Shown piece after piece: positions 23,058 through 31,926 of a DNA stretch of 64,000 bases. This DNA is from JABWBD01 sp040768665 (GTDB lineage: Bacteria; Planctomycetota; Planctomycetia; Pirellulales; Thermoguttaceae): assembly GCA_040768665.1 (NCBI GenBank), contig JAXGMN010000007.1, positions 1-64,000 on the forward strand, read 5' to 3'. The notes under the pieces are model-generated. The model saw only the letters and a program-made list of their open reading frames with translations, had not been told where the DNA came from and did no database searches. The number at the start of each line of letters is the position of its first letter. Position 1 is the stretch's first letter. Made by a program: the position numbers and the translations under genes.

Positions 23058-25960
23058 GTAAACATTCGCCGGACACGTGCCAGGATTATTCGCAGCAAAG
23101 CCGTTCTCGGCAGTTGCGGCAGAGTGGATAGAGGTAGATCTGTTTTCGGGAGAGGTCAAAGCGACGGTGGCGGTCCTTCTTGCCCGCCCCTGCGTTTGGC
23201 CCACGTCGATCCAATTGGCCGCTCGTGCCAGGTCCCCCGAAAGCGGCTGGCATCCACAAAACTCTCCAACAGCCACGGCCGAATCCCGTAACATTGCTCC
23301 CAATCGCTCGGCAGTTGCCCGGCCGAGAGCGAGAGCAACTTGGAGGCCAGATGCTGGCAGCCAATCCAGGGCAAGATTAAGAAGCGAGCTTGCCCACACG
23401 TGCGATAAGTTCGCTCGCCGCTGCATCGTCAGCCGATCCAGCGGTCTCGAGTTCAGCCGCCAAGCGGCAGCCCGTAGCTGAATAAACCCACGAGTCGCTG
23501 GTCCGCATAGGCCCAGTAACGCAATTGGGCTCCCGCCAGCGGCGCATATCCCAAGTAATGGTAGCGGTCGAGGTACTCATTCCACAGCGGCGACTGCTCG
23601 GGCGAAACCATCGCCAGCCGCAAGGGCCCCAACTCGGACAAGGAGAATTCCTGCCGCGGTTGCGGCTCGGCGGCGGCTGTGCGAGAGATTACGTGCCGAC
23701 CATTGCAGTTGCCGTTGCGTGGCGGCGGCAAGGACAACAGCCCGTCCTCCTGCATGCGCAGCAAGGCCACCCGACAGCTCATCTGTTTCAGTCTGCCGTT
23801 CGGTTGACGCCAATCCAACAAGCGACACACCTCTTGCGAGATCGCTGTTCGGCTGGCATGCGGCGAAGCCGCGATCAACTGGCGGAGTTGTTGGATCTCT
23901 TCGCTGCTGAAGGATCGGCCACTATAGTGGCGCGGAAAGACCAGGGGGCGTCGCCGGCTTCTCGCCGCAGAAGGCGGCGGCCGGGTGACAGGCGGAACTG
24001 ACGCGGCGAGCGGCGATGGCGACTGGATCTCCACGCGGCCAGCCGGGGCCGACGGGAGTAGAGTGGCGGACGGCGGCCGTTGGCCGGCCGATGATGCCGG
24101 TGGAATCGTGGGCCGCGTCGGCTCGGTGAGCGGGGGCGACGTGCCCGTGAGGAAGAGCGTTTCGGCGGCCGGCCGTTGGTTGGCGGGTGACGGCGGTGGG
24201 CAAACCTCTTGGGGCAGGGGCGAAGCAGCTTGGCAAGCGGAGGGTTCCACCAGAGCGTCCAAGCAACGTCGCACCTCGTCAGGCAGAGCGTTTCCTGGCA
24301 ACGGCTGAGCAAAAGCTTGTCGTTGTGAATCGCTGAGATTCCAGGGCAGCCATCGCTCGGCAGACGCCGGGGCCTTGCCGCCGGCCTCGGCACAGGCGGT
24401 CAAGTACGCGGTCAACCAGGTGCGGGCGTTCAAGCCGGCCAGCAGCAACGTGGCAAAGAGGGAAAAACAACGCTCCGCCAACTCGCCGGCCCACACCGCC
24501 CCCGAACCCCAATAGTTCTTGCGCCCCATGGCAGGGCCTCGCAAGCGGCGTTCGGCTTCGCTGTTGTCCATCGGCACTTCCGGATGCTCGACGAAAACCG
24601 TCAAACCGTCCCAATGCTGGACCACACTGCTGAGCACCTTCTTGCGGACCGCCGGGAGTTTTTCCTGTTTCAATTCCTCATCGCAGACTTGCCGGAATGC
24701 TTCCACCTGGGGTCGCAACTGGCTGTCGTAGTGGGCAAACGCTTCGCCCTGCGGATCCTTTTCCCATGCGGCCACCCAGTCCGTTGAGGTGGAACAATGC
24801 TCCGATCCGTTCCACCCAACTTTCCATCCAGGCATCTTGCTGAGGATCGCCCCGCGCGGCATCGAGAAAATCGCGTCGGGTATGAGTCCAGCAAAAGGCC
24901 AAAAGCAACGTTCCTGCCTTCACGGCCGCCAGGGCCTTATAGCTGCTGTGGCGGTCGACTACGAGGGATACCGGCGGCCTGCGGTCCAAAGAACGCCTCG
25001 GGTTCTTGGGCGCTGCGGGTCAGAGCAATGGCAAAGAACACCGCTTCGCGGCTGGCGTAGACCCAGAGGGTGCGTTTGTGACCCGGTTTTTCCTCGACCT
25101 TCACGAAGACCTTCCATCCGGTCTCGTCGGCGTGCCAATGCCCTGCGGCCTGGCAATGTTGCCGGATCGCTTCGTACAGAGGTTCCAGCAGCGGCGCGAT
25201 CCGCTTCCAGTCCGCCCGCCAGAGTTCCGGCAGGCAGTTGAATGCCGTGGGTGGCCAACTCGGCGATCAACCGGTGACTGGGGCGAAAGAAGAGGAACTT
25301 GTCCAACAAGACCTGCACCCAGACGGAGATGCCGTAGCGTCCTTTGGGAATCAGTTTCGGAGGCGGGGGAGCGGTGATGATGCCGGGCCGACCGGGGCAT
25401 CGGCACGTGGGGCGATATCGGCGGCGGCGGATCACGCGGCGATGGGCACGGACCTCGATTTCGATCGTTTCGGAGTCCTCGGTGCCGGGGAAGGGCTCGT
25501 AAGGCAGGCCGCACTGGGGGCACTGTTTTTGGCCTTCGGGCAGATCGTGGGGCTCCTCGACTTGGGGGAGGTGGTCATGGGAGCGACGTCGAGGACCGGG
25601 ATTTTCGTGCTGCTGGCCACGCGGCCGTTTTCCGCCGCCGGGGGAAGAAGATTTCTCGGAGCGGTTCTTCTTTTCGGACTTCTTGCCAAACAGTTGGTGT
25701 TCGAGTTGTGCCACTCTGGCACGCAGTGTCTGGATCTCCCGCTCTTGCTCGGCTTCCCGCTGTTTGGAACGTTGGAATTGCGCTCGCCAATAGTGGGCTT
25801 GTTGGCGTTCTTGGAACAACTCCAGCAGCAACCGCGGCGGATCCTGAAGCAATTCCTCAGGCGCCCCACGCGAAACGGGGATTAGGGCTGTCATGCTTGA
25901 CATGCCCCGTTTCTACCAAAAACGCGTCCCCGTGTCCAGATGTGTTCCGCGAATGTTTAC
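23058..25960 (-). mobile_element. IS66-family insertion sequence (tnpC only) with 8-bp target duplication
   Basis: The element is 2,903 bp long. Its ends are inverted repeats beginning GTAAACATTCGC (23058-23069 on plus, and 25949-25960 as the complement), with partial matching beyond. The GTAA start is typical of IS66. Identical 8-bp direct repeats CGCCAACT flank it at 23050-23057 and 25961-25968, the target-site length known for this family. It carries a single gene, tnpC fused to DUF4338, and lacks tnpA and tnpB, as in the ISBst12 subgroup. It inserted 22 bp past the stop of the AMP nucleosidase gene. Confidence 0.92.
23086..25903 (-). pseudogene. tnpC: IS66 TnpC transposase fused to a DUF4338 (DruA-like) domain, frameshifted
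   Basis: The N-terminal part has a coiled coil (REAEQEREIQTLRARVAQLE), an IS66 zinc finger (QCPQCGLPYEPF, YRPTCRCPGRP) and RYGISVWVQVLLDKFLFFRP. The DDE domain follows in several frames (VVDRHSSYKAL, LAFCWTHTRRDFLDAA, NSEAERRLRGPAMGRKNYWG). After the terminal LPWNLS segment and a Pro-rich linker of about 110 residues, the same open frame continues into DUF4338: RHYSGRSFSSEEIQQLRQLI, LWNEYLDRYHYLGYAPLAGA, then (shifted) SDWEQCYGIRP and RKQIYLYPLCRNC. The fusion point is in frame. Other parts carry at least five indels. DUF4338 is the DruA domain of Druantia defence systems; its role here is unknown. Confidence 0.85.
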
Positions 25961-25990
25961 CGCCAACTGCTCACAACTTCTTGCTGCAAC

Positions 25991-26764
25991 TCAGAAGACC
26001 AGGTGCTTGACGGATTCGCCGGAGTTCTTCAGCTCGCGGAGCGATTCGACGCCGATCTTCAGGTGCAACCGGGCGTAGTGCTCGGTGACCGCGGCGTCGC
26101 CCGCGTCGGTCTTCACGCCTTCGGGCGTCATCGGCATGTCGGATACCAGGAGTAGTGCGCCGTGCGGGATCTTGTTGGCAAAAGCGACAATGAAGAACGT
26201 GGCGGTTTCCATGTCGATGCCGATGCAGCGGGTCCGGTGGAGATAGGCTTTGAAGTCTTCGTCGTGCTCCCAGACGCGGCGATTGGTCGTGTAGATCGTG
26301 CCCGTGTAGTAGTCCTGGTCGTTGGTGACGATCGTGTGGGAGACGGCCTTCTGGAGTTGGAACGAGGGCAGCGCGGGAACCTCGCGGGGATAGTAGCTGT
26401 CGGAGGTTCCTTCGGCGCGGATGGCGGCGATCGGCAGAATGAAGTCGCCGACGTGGACCTTTTGCTTCAGCCCGCCGCACTTGCCCAGGAAGAGGACGGC
26501 TTTGGGGGCGACGGCCGACAAGAGATCGCAGACGGTGGCCGCGTTGGGCGAGCCGATCCCGAAGTTGATGATGGTGATTCCGTCGGAGGAGGTGGCCGTC
26601 TGCATCGGCCGCTGGATTCCGCGGACCTCGACGTTTTCGTTGCGGGCGAAGTCGCCGACGTAGGAGATGAAGTTGGTCAGGAGGATGTACTTGCCGAAGG
26701 CGTCGAGCGGGGTGTCGGTGTAGCGAGGGAGCCAATTGCTGACGATATCCTGCTTGGTTTTCAT
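25991..26764 (-). CDS. amn: AMP nucleosidase
   Basis: A 257-residue enzyme of the nucleoside phosphorylase superfamily that hydrolyses AMP to adenine and ribose 5-phosphate in purine salvage. Visible motifs are ITIINFGIGSPNAATVCDLL, AVLFLGKCGGLKQKVHVGDF, IYTTNRRVWEHDEDF and IGIDMETATFFIVAFANKIP, the last carrying the catalytic/nucleoside-binding MET-A region. The length fits the short type found in Bacteroidetes and planctomycetes, which lacks the N-terminal extension of the E. coli enzyme. It is monocistronic; an IS66 element lies right behind its stop codon and may remove its terminator. Confidence 0.9.
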   Translation of the reverse strand: MKTKQDIVSNWLPRYTDTPLDAFGKYILLTNFISYVGDFARNENVEVRGIQRPMQTATSSDGITIINFGIGSPNAATVCDLLSAVAPKAVLFLGKCGGLKQKVHVGDFILPIAAIRAEGTSDSYYPREVPALPSFQLQKAVSHTIVTNDQDYYTGTIYTTNRRVWEHDEDFKAYLHRTRCIGIDMETATFFIVAFANKIPHGALLLVSDMPMTPEGVKTDAGDAAVTEHYARLHLKIGVESLRELKNSGESVKHLVF

Positions 26765-26825
26765 GGTTTGGTCCCGGAGGGTCGGCGACGCGCCCCTGTA
26801 AATGTCCTAAGGTGTTGCGAATGCA

Positions 26826-26922
26826 TCGTTTAACAGCAGTGCCCAACGGGCCGCGCGCCGGTGACCGATTGCCGCGACGCGCTCCGCCCCCTCGCGGCCC
26901 GTTGGGCACTGCGGTTAAACGA
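26826..26922. repeat. hairpin element with 30-bp arms
   Basis: The arms at 26826-26855 and 26893-26922 pair with one mismatch (core GCAGTGCCCAACGGGCCGCG). It lies in the 451-bp interval 26765-27215 between amn and dinB, which otherwise shows no gene and should contain the amn promoter. Confidence 0.85.
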
Positions 26923-27126
26923 GCTTTTTGGGGTGGGTCGGCGACGTTGCGATGGGATTGGAGGAGGAGGTGTTTTTGGCCGGCTTGTAGGGCCACGGGC
27001 AATCCAGGGAACTTTGACGTAATCACGTAATCAAGAGCACGATGTTTGAATTGTCGTCTGCCGGGGGAAGAAGACAAGATGGGATTCTGCGTAACCGTTC
27101 AGGAGGCGGAGAGTCTGTTATCGCCA

Positions 27127-27160
27127 CATCAGCCCGGCTGCTCGGAAGCAGCCGGGCTGA
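27127..27160. terminator. perfect 15-bp stem-loop downstream of dinB
   Basis: The arm ATCAGCCCGGCTGCT pairs perfectly around a 4-base loop. It lies 56 bp beyond the dinB stop on the minus strand. There is no T run, so it is a terminator-like or stabilising hairpin rather than a canonical intrinsic terminator. Confidence 0.5.
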
Positions 27161-27215
27161 TCAAGTGCCGCGTACCCCACGGCGGCGACCACAGAAAGAA
27201 CCCCCAGCCCGGACG

Positions 27216-28406
27216 CTACTCGCCCTCTGCGTCTTGTGGACGGTTTTTCTTGTTGGGGAGGAATGCCGCGCGGCGGAGGGCGGAGTGGCCGAAGCGCTCT
27301 CGGATCTGGTCGCTCACTCGATCGAGGCCGGACTGTTTTTTCCTCTGGTCCTGGTCGAATAGGAGTCCCTGGACCAGGCCTGTATCGTCGAAGCCGCTGA
27401 CGCCCATTCCCAGCAGTCGCACCGGCAGGTGCCCGGCGGGAAGCCGATGGCAGAGCATGTCGTCGGCAGCCTGCCAGAGTTCGTGGGTGATGTCGGTGGG
27501 CGAGGGAAGCGTTTGCGAGCGGGTGATGAGAGAGAAATCGGCGAAGCGGACCTTGAGATGGACGACGCGGCCTCGTAAGCCGTTGCGTCGCAGCCGCCAG
27601 CTTACCTGCTCGGTGAGATCGAGCAGCCACGCCCGCAGCACCTCCGAATCGTCGACGTCGTGTTCGAAGGTGGTCTCGTGGGAGATGGACTTCGCTTCGC
27701 GTTCGGGTACCACCGTGCGGGCGTCGATGCCGTGGGCCAACTGCCAGAGATGTTCGCCGTGCGAGCCGAGGCGGCTGCCCAGGGTTTCCAGGGGCCATTG
27801 ACGGAGTTGGCCGAGGGTGCGGATCCCGAGCCGCTGGAACAGTTTGCTCCCTTGCTTTCCGACGCCCCACAGACGCTCGATGGGCAGCGGATCGAGGAAT
27901 TGCTCGACCCGGCCGGGCTCGACCACCACGAAGCCGTCGGGTTTCTCCAGGTCGCTGGCGATCTTGGCGAGGAACTTGTTGGGGGCCACACCGACCGAGA
28001 CGACCAGGCGGGTTTCCTCACGGACAGCCTGCTTGATGTGCCGGCCGATTTCCGCGGCGGGGCCGAAGAGACGCTCGCTGCCGGTGACGTCGAGGAAGGC
28101 TTCGTCCAGCGACAAAGGCTCGACCAGGGGCGTGAACCGCTCGAAAATCTCGCGGATCTGGCGGGAGACCTCGGCGTAGTAGCTGATCCGGGGGTGGAGG
28201 TAGATGCCGTGGGGACAGAGCCGATGCGCAGTGGCGGCGGGCATGGCGCTGTGGACGCCGTATCGCCGTGCGACGTAGTTGGCGGCCGCGACGACGCCTC
28301 GCTTTTCCGGGGAGCCGCCGACGATCACGGGATGCCCGACCAGCTCCGGTCGGTCGCGCTCCTCGATGGAGGCGTAGAAGGCATCCATGTCGCAGTGGAG
28401 GATCAT
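27216..28406 (-). CDS. dinB: DNA polymerase IV (Y-family, translesion)
   Basis: A 396-residue Y-family polymerase that copies past DNA lesions. The start at 28406 (MILHCDMDAFYASIEERDRP) gives the canonical N-terminus with catalytic Asp in DMDAFYASIE; the frame is open for 66 codons upstream through a hairpin repeat, which is unlikely to be coding. The palm SLDEAFLDVTGSERLFG carries the second acidic pair. The little-finger region includes VSVGVAPNKFLAKIASDLEK and a helix-hairpin-helix around GVGKQGSKLFQRLGIRTLGQ. The C-terminus lacks an obvious beta-clamp motif. No LexA box was identified. Confidence 0.93.
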   Translation of the reverse strand: MILHCDMDAFYASIEERDRPELVGHPVIVGGSPEKRGVVAAANYVARRYGVHSAMPAATAHRLCPHGIYLHPRISYYAEVSRQIREIFERFTPLVEPLSLDEAFLDVTGSERLFGPAAEIGRHIKQAVREETRLVVSVGVAPNKFLAKIASDLEKPDGFVVVEPGRVEQFLDPLPIERLWGVGKQGSKLFQRLGIRTLGQLRQWPLETLGSRLGSHGEHLWQLAHGIDARTVVPEREAKSISHETTFEHDVDDSEVLRAWLLDLTEQVSWRLRRNGLRGRVVHLKVRFADFSLITRSQTLPSPTDITHELWQAADDMLCHRLPAGHLPVRLLGMGVSGFDDTGLVQGLLFDQDQRKKQSGLDRVSDQIRERFGHSALRRAAFLPNKKNRPQDAEGE

Positions 28407-28851
28407 CGGCGTGTGCAGTGAGGTGGCGTAGCAACCGGGGAAAAACTCTGTGGTAGGTCCCGCCTGCCGGAGACTGCTGAAAAAGGGGACTGGCTCTGCA
28501 ACCGGTGGTAGCTTGACTTGACGACAGGCACAAGATGTTGCGGTGCCTGTCCCTTCAGCAGTCTCTCGGGCGGATCTGGAGAATTCGAACCGTACTTTTT
28601 TCAAAACCCTTCTTGCCGCTGGGGTCTCTTCTCGTGACTGTCTTCGCTGAACTGCTGTGTTCTCCGGCGCTTCCAGGTCCCGCCCGGCAGGCGGGACCTA
28701 CCCGGAAGAGCAGTTCGAGCTTACAATGGCGGCAACGTTTCCGCAACCAGGAGGTTGAGCAGAGCCTGTGGCGGAGATATCCTGGGGGCATCGCAATTCA
28801 CGCCTCCCGGCTGCCCATGCTGGTTCCTTCCCGCCTCTTGAAAGCCCAGCC
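28407..28851. other. 445-bp divergent intergenic region with two hairpin repeats
   Basis: It separates dinB (minus) from the sialidase gene (plus) and should hold both promoters. A hairpin element lies at 28470-28565 (12-bp arms GAGACTGCTGAA, containing GGGGACTGGCTC and AGGCAC words). A second palindrome lies at 28675-28699 (AGGTCCCGCC and its complement around CGGCA). The half-site GGTAGGTCCCGCCTGCCGG at 28453-28471 matches the second palindrome. Confidence 0.7.
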
Positions 28852-31543
28852 ATGTACCAACCGATTCCAGGACTCTGCGTCGCGTTTCTCTTGACATGCG
28901 TTTCGCTCGACGCCGCTGAGACGGCCGTGTTCATCGAGCAAGGCAATCCGAAGGACCTGCGAACCGAAGGAGCGGACTGGAAGCAGAGCGGCGGAAGTTT
29001 TGCATGTGGCGGCTACGGCAATTTCCTCTTCGGCGGCAAGTCGGTCGAAGAGGGCGACTTTCGCGTAACGGCGAAACTGGCGATCCGCGGATTGGCCAAG
29101 AGCGCTGCCACGTTTGTGATCGGCCAGAGCCACTTCGGGTTCGAAGGGGCCAATGGAAAGATGTTCGCTCAGGGGCCTTTGTTCGGCAATAAGACCGTGT
29201 TTCTGACGGATTCGAAGGGCGTTGTCGAGGAGGGCAAGCCTTTGCAGTTCGAGGCCGCGCGTACCGGCAAGGAGTTGACGATTGCCGTAAACGGCAAGGA
29301 GATGCTCAAGGTGGAAGTGGGTAGCGGATCGCTGGGGCGCGTGGGATTCCGGCCGTGGCGGAGCACGATTTGCCTGTACGAGTTTGCGGCGTCGGGGAAT
29401 CTGGCGGACATGCCGCCGCAGGCAAAGCTACCGTCGCGGACTCAGGCGGACCACTACACGATTCCCACGCTGGACCTGTCGCACCAGCGGGATCGGCAGG
29501 TGGTCGTGGCCCGGGGCACGGCCGAGGTTTATCAGGGCCATCCGCATACGCTGCTGATGCCTGATGGAAAGACCATGTTTGCGGTATGGACTTACGACCA
29601 TGGCGGGCGGTGCGGTCCGATGAAGCGGAGCCACGACGGGGGGCTGACGTGGAGCGAATTGCTGCCGGTGCCCGAGAACTGGTCGAGCGTGCGGAACTGC
29701 CCGACGATCCACCGGCTGGTCGATCCGCAGGGGGTCGCGCGGCTGTTCGTCTTCGGCGGGGCCGGGGCGATGCACCAGTCGGTTTCGCTCGACGAGGGCC
29801 GGACGTGGTCGCCGATGACACCGAACGGATTGACGTGCATCGTCGTGCCGATCACGATCGTGCCGATCGAGGGCGATCGCCTGCTGGCGATGTACCACCG
29901 TGGACCCCAGGACCGCGACCGATCGCCGCTGGCGCTCTGGCAGGCGATTTCCAGCGACGGGGGCCTCACCTGGACTGACGAGCGGCAGGTGGCCGCGTAT
30001 CCGGGGGCCAGCCCGTGCGAACCGTTTGTGGTCCGCTCGCCCGATGGAAAGCAGTTGGCGGCGCTTGCGCGCGAGAACGCTCGCCGGTTCAACTCGCTGT
30101 TGATTACCAGCAACGATGAAGGGCGGACGTGGAGCGAGCCGGTTGAACTGCCGGCCGCACTGACCGGAGACCGGCATATGGGCCGATATGCTCCGGATGG
30201 GCGTTTGGTAATCTGCTTCCGGGATACAACGCTTGCGAGTCCGACCAAGGGGGATTTCGTGGCGTGGGTCGGCACGTATGAGGACATCGTGAAAGGTCGC
30301 GAGGGGCAGTATCGTGTTCGGCTGCTGCGGAGTCCGAAGAAGGGCGATTTGGGCTACCCGGGCGTGGAAGTTCTGCCGGACGGGACCTTCGTCGCCACCA
30401 CCTATGCCGTGCTGGAGCCGGGCGAGAAGAACTCGGTGGTGAGCGTGCGATTTTCGTTGAAGGAGATCGACGAGGAGGCGGCTCGGCGGCCGCAGCAAGC
30501 CGACGTGTACCGCTCGGGCGAGGGTGGTTGTCACACGTATCGAATTCCCTCGGTCGTGGTCACCGGCCAGGGCACCGTGTCGCCTTTGCGAGGGCCGCAA
30601 AAACGGCGGCAGCGACACGGGCGACATCGACCTGCTGGTCCGGCGGAGCACCGACGGCGGCCGGACGTTCGGCGAGCAGCAGGTGGTTTGGGACGACGAG
30701 GGCAATACGTGCGGCAATCCGTGCCCGGTCGTTGACCGAACGACCGGCACGATCTGGCTCTTGATGACGCACAACCTGGGGACGGATCGGGAGTCGGAGA
30801 TCATTGCCCGCAAGAGCAAAGGGACTCGGACCGTCTGGCTCGCGAAGAGCACCGACGATGGCCAAACCTGGTCGAAGCCGGTCGAGATCACCGAGGCGGC
30901 CAAGCTGCCGAACTGGACCTGGTATGCCACGGGCCCCGGGTCGGGGATTCAGCTTCGCAGCGGCCGGCTGGTCATTCCGTGCGACCACATCGAGGCGGAG
31001 ACGAACCTGTATTTTTCGCACGTGCTGTACAGCGACGACCACGGGGCAAGCTGGAAGCTGGGCGGCTCGGCGGGACCGTTTACCAATGAGTGCGAGGTCG
31101 TTGAGCTGGCCGACGGGTCGCTGATGCTCAACATGCGGAACTACGATCGCGAGAAGAAAGCCCGCGCGGTGAGCCGCAGCACGGACGGCGGGCTGACGTG
31201 GTCGCCGGTCGTGCATGACACAGCGCTGGTCGAGCCGATCTGCCAGGCGAGTATTCGGCGTTATTCGCTGGCCGGGGACGGAGGGAAGAACCGGATTCTG
31301 TTTTCGAACCCGGGCGAAACGGGATCGCGGAAAGAGATGACCTTGCGGTTGAGTTACGACGAGGGGAGCACGTGGCCGGTCGGCAAGGTGCTTTGGCCGG
31401 GCGCGGCGGCGTATTCGTCGTTGGCCGTGTTGTCGGACGGGACGATCTTGTGTCTGTATGAACGGGGGCTGAAAGGGGCGTATGAGAATATTACGCTTGC
31501 GCGGGTGAGCCTTGAGTGGTTGTCGGACGGGGAGGATCGGTGA
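28852..31543 (+). pseudogene. two-module secreted sialidase (BNR module plus GH33), one frameshifted joint
   Basis: The start MYQPIPGLCVAFLLTCVSLD gives a signal peptide. Residues ~20-200 form a jelly-roll-like domain. A first BNR/sialidase-like propeller follows (RSHDGGLTWSELL, SSDGGLTWTDE, TSNDEGRTWSEP). From about residue 560 a second module matches GH33 exo-alpha-sialidase: GGCHTYRIPSVVV (RIP motif), EGRKNGGSDTGDIDLLV and Asp boxes STDGGRTF, STDDGQTW, SDDHGASW and STDGGLTW. The frame breaks at about 30,570-30,590 between the RIP motif and EGRKN. Without the break it would be one ~895-residue protein. It probably releases sugars from mucin-like or algal glycans, together with the lyase downstream. 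Confidence 0.8.
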
Positions 31544-31639
31544 GCAGGGCGTGGACGGTTTGTGGATCAGGGTGGTTCGGAGCGGATTGGGAGTTGGCGG
31601 GGGGAGCGGGAGAGGGCGCGGCGGGGCGGGGCGGGGGGC

Positions 31640-31758
31640 TAGTTGCCAAACCTGGCTCCCACCGGCACGGGGCCGGTGGGGAGCAAGGAAGAGCGCGGCG
31701 ACACGGCAAGGCGTTTCCCCGCCGGCCCTGTGCCGGTGGGAGCAGGGTTTGGCAACTA
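31640..31758. repeat. hairpin element with ~33-bp arms
   Basis: The left arm starts TAGTTGCCAAACC and contains CTCCCACCGGCAC. The right arm ending at 31758 is its complement with about three mismatches. It lies in the 383-bp gap (31544-31926) between the sialidase and lyase genes, which shows no gene. Confidence 0.82.
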
Positions 31759-31926
31759 CCGGGCAGCGCGACGCCACCACCGACCCCTATATCCAACTGC
31801 TCCGGCAGAAGCCTATCGCTTGGGGCCGGACGGCGGTTGGGAACCTTGGACAGGCGCATGGGGCCCGCAGTTGCGGATCGGACCGCAAGAGGCGCTCGTC
31901 GCTCGCTGGAAGGAAGGAAAGTAACG

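Noticed and set aside
23086..25903. A Druantia defence system on account of the DruA-like domain
   Set aside because: The hallmark DruE helicase and other Dru genes are absent, and the domain sits inside an insertion sequence as part of its transposase.
26162..26833. A plus-strand frame of 223 codons opposite amn
   Set aside because: The AMP nucleosidase motifs on the minus strand are unmistakable; the plus frame is a shadow.
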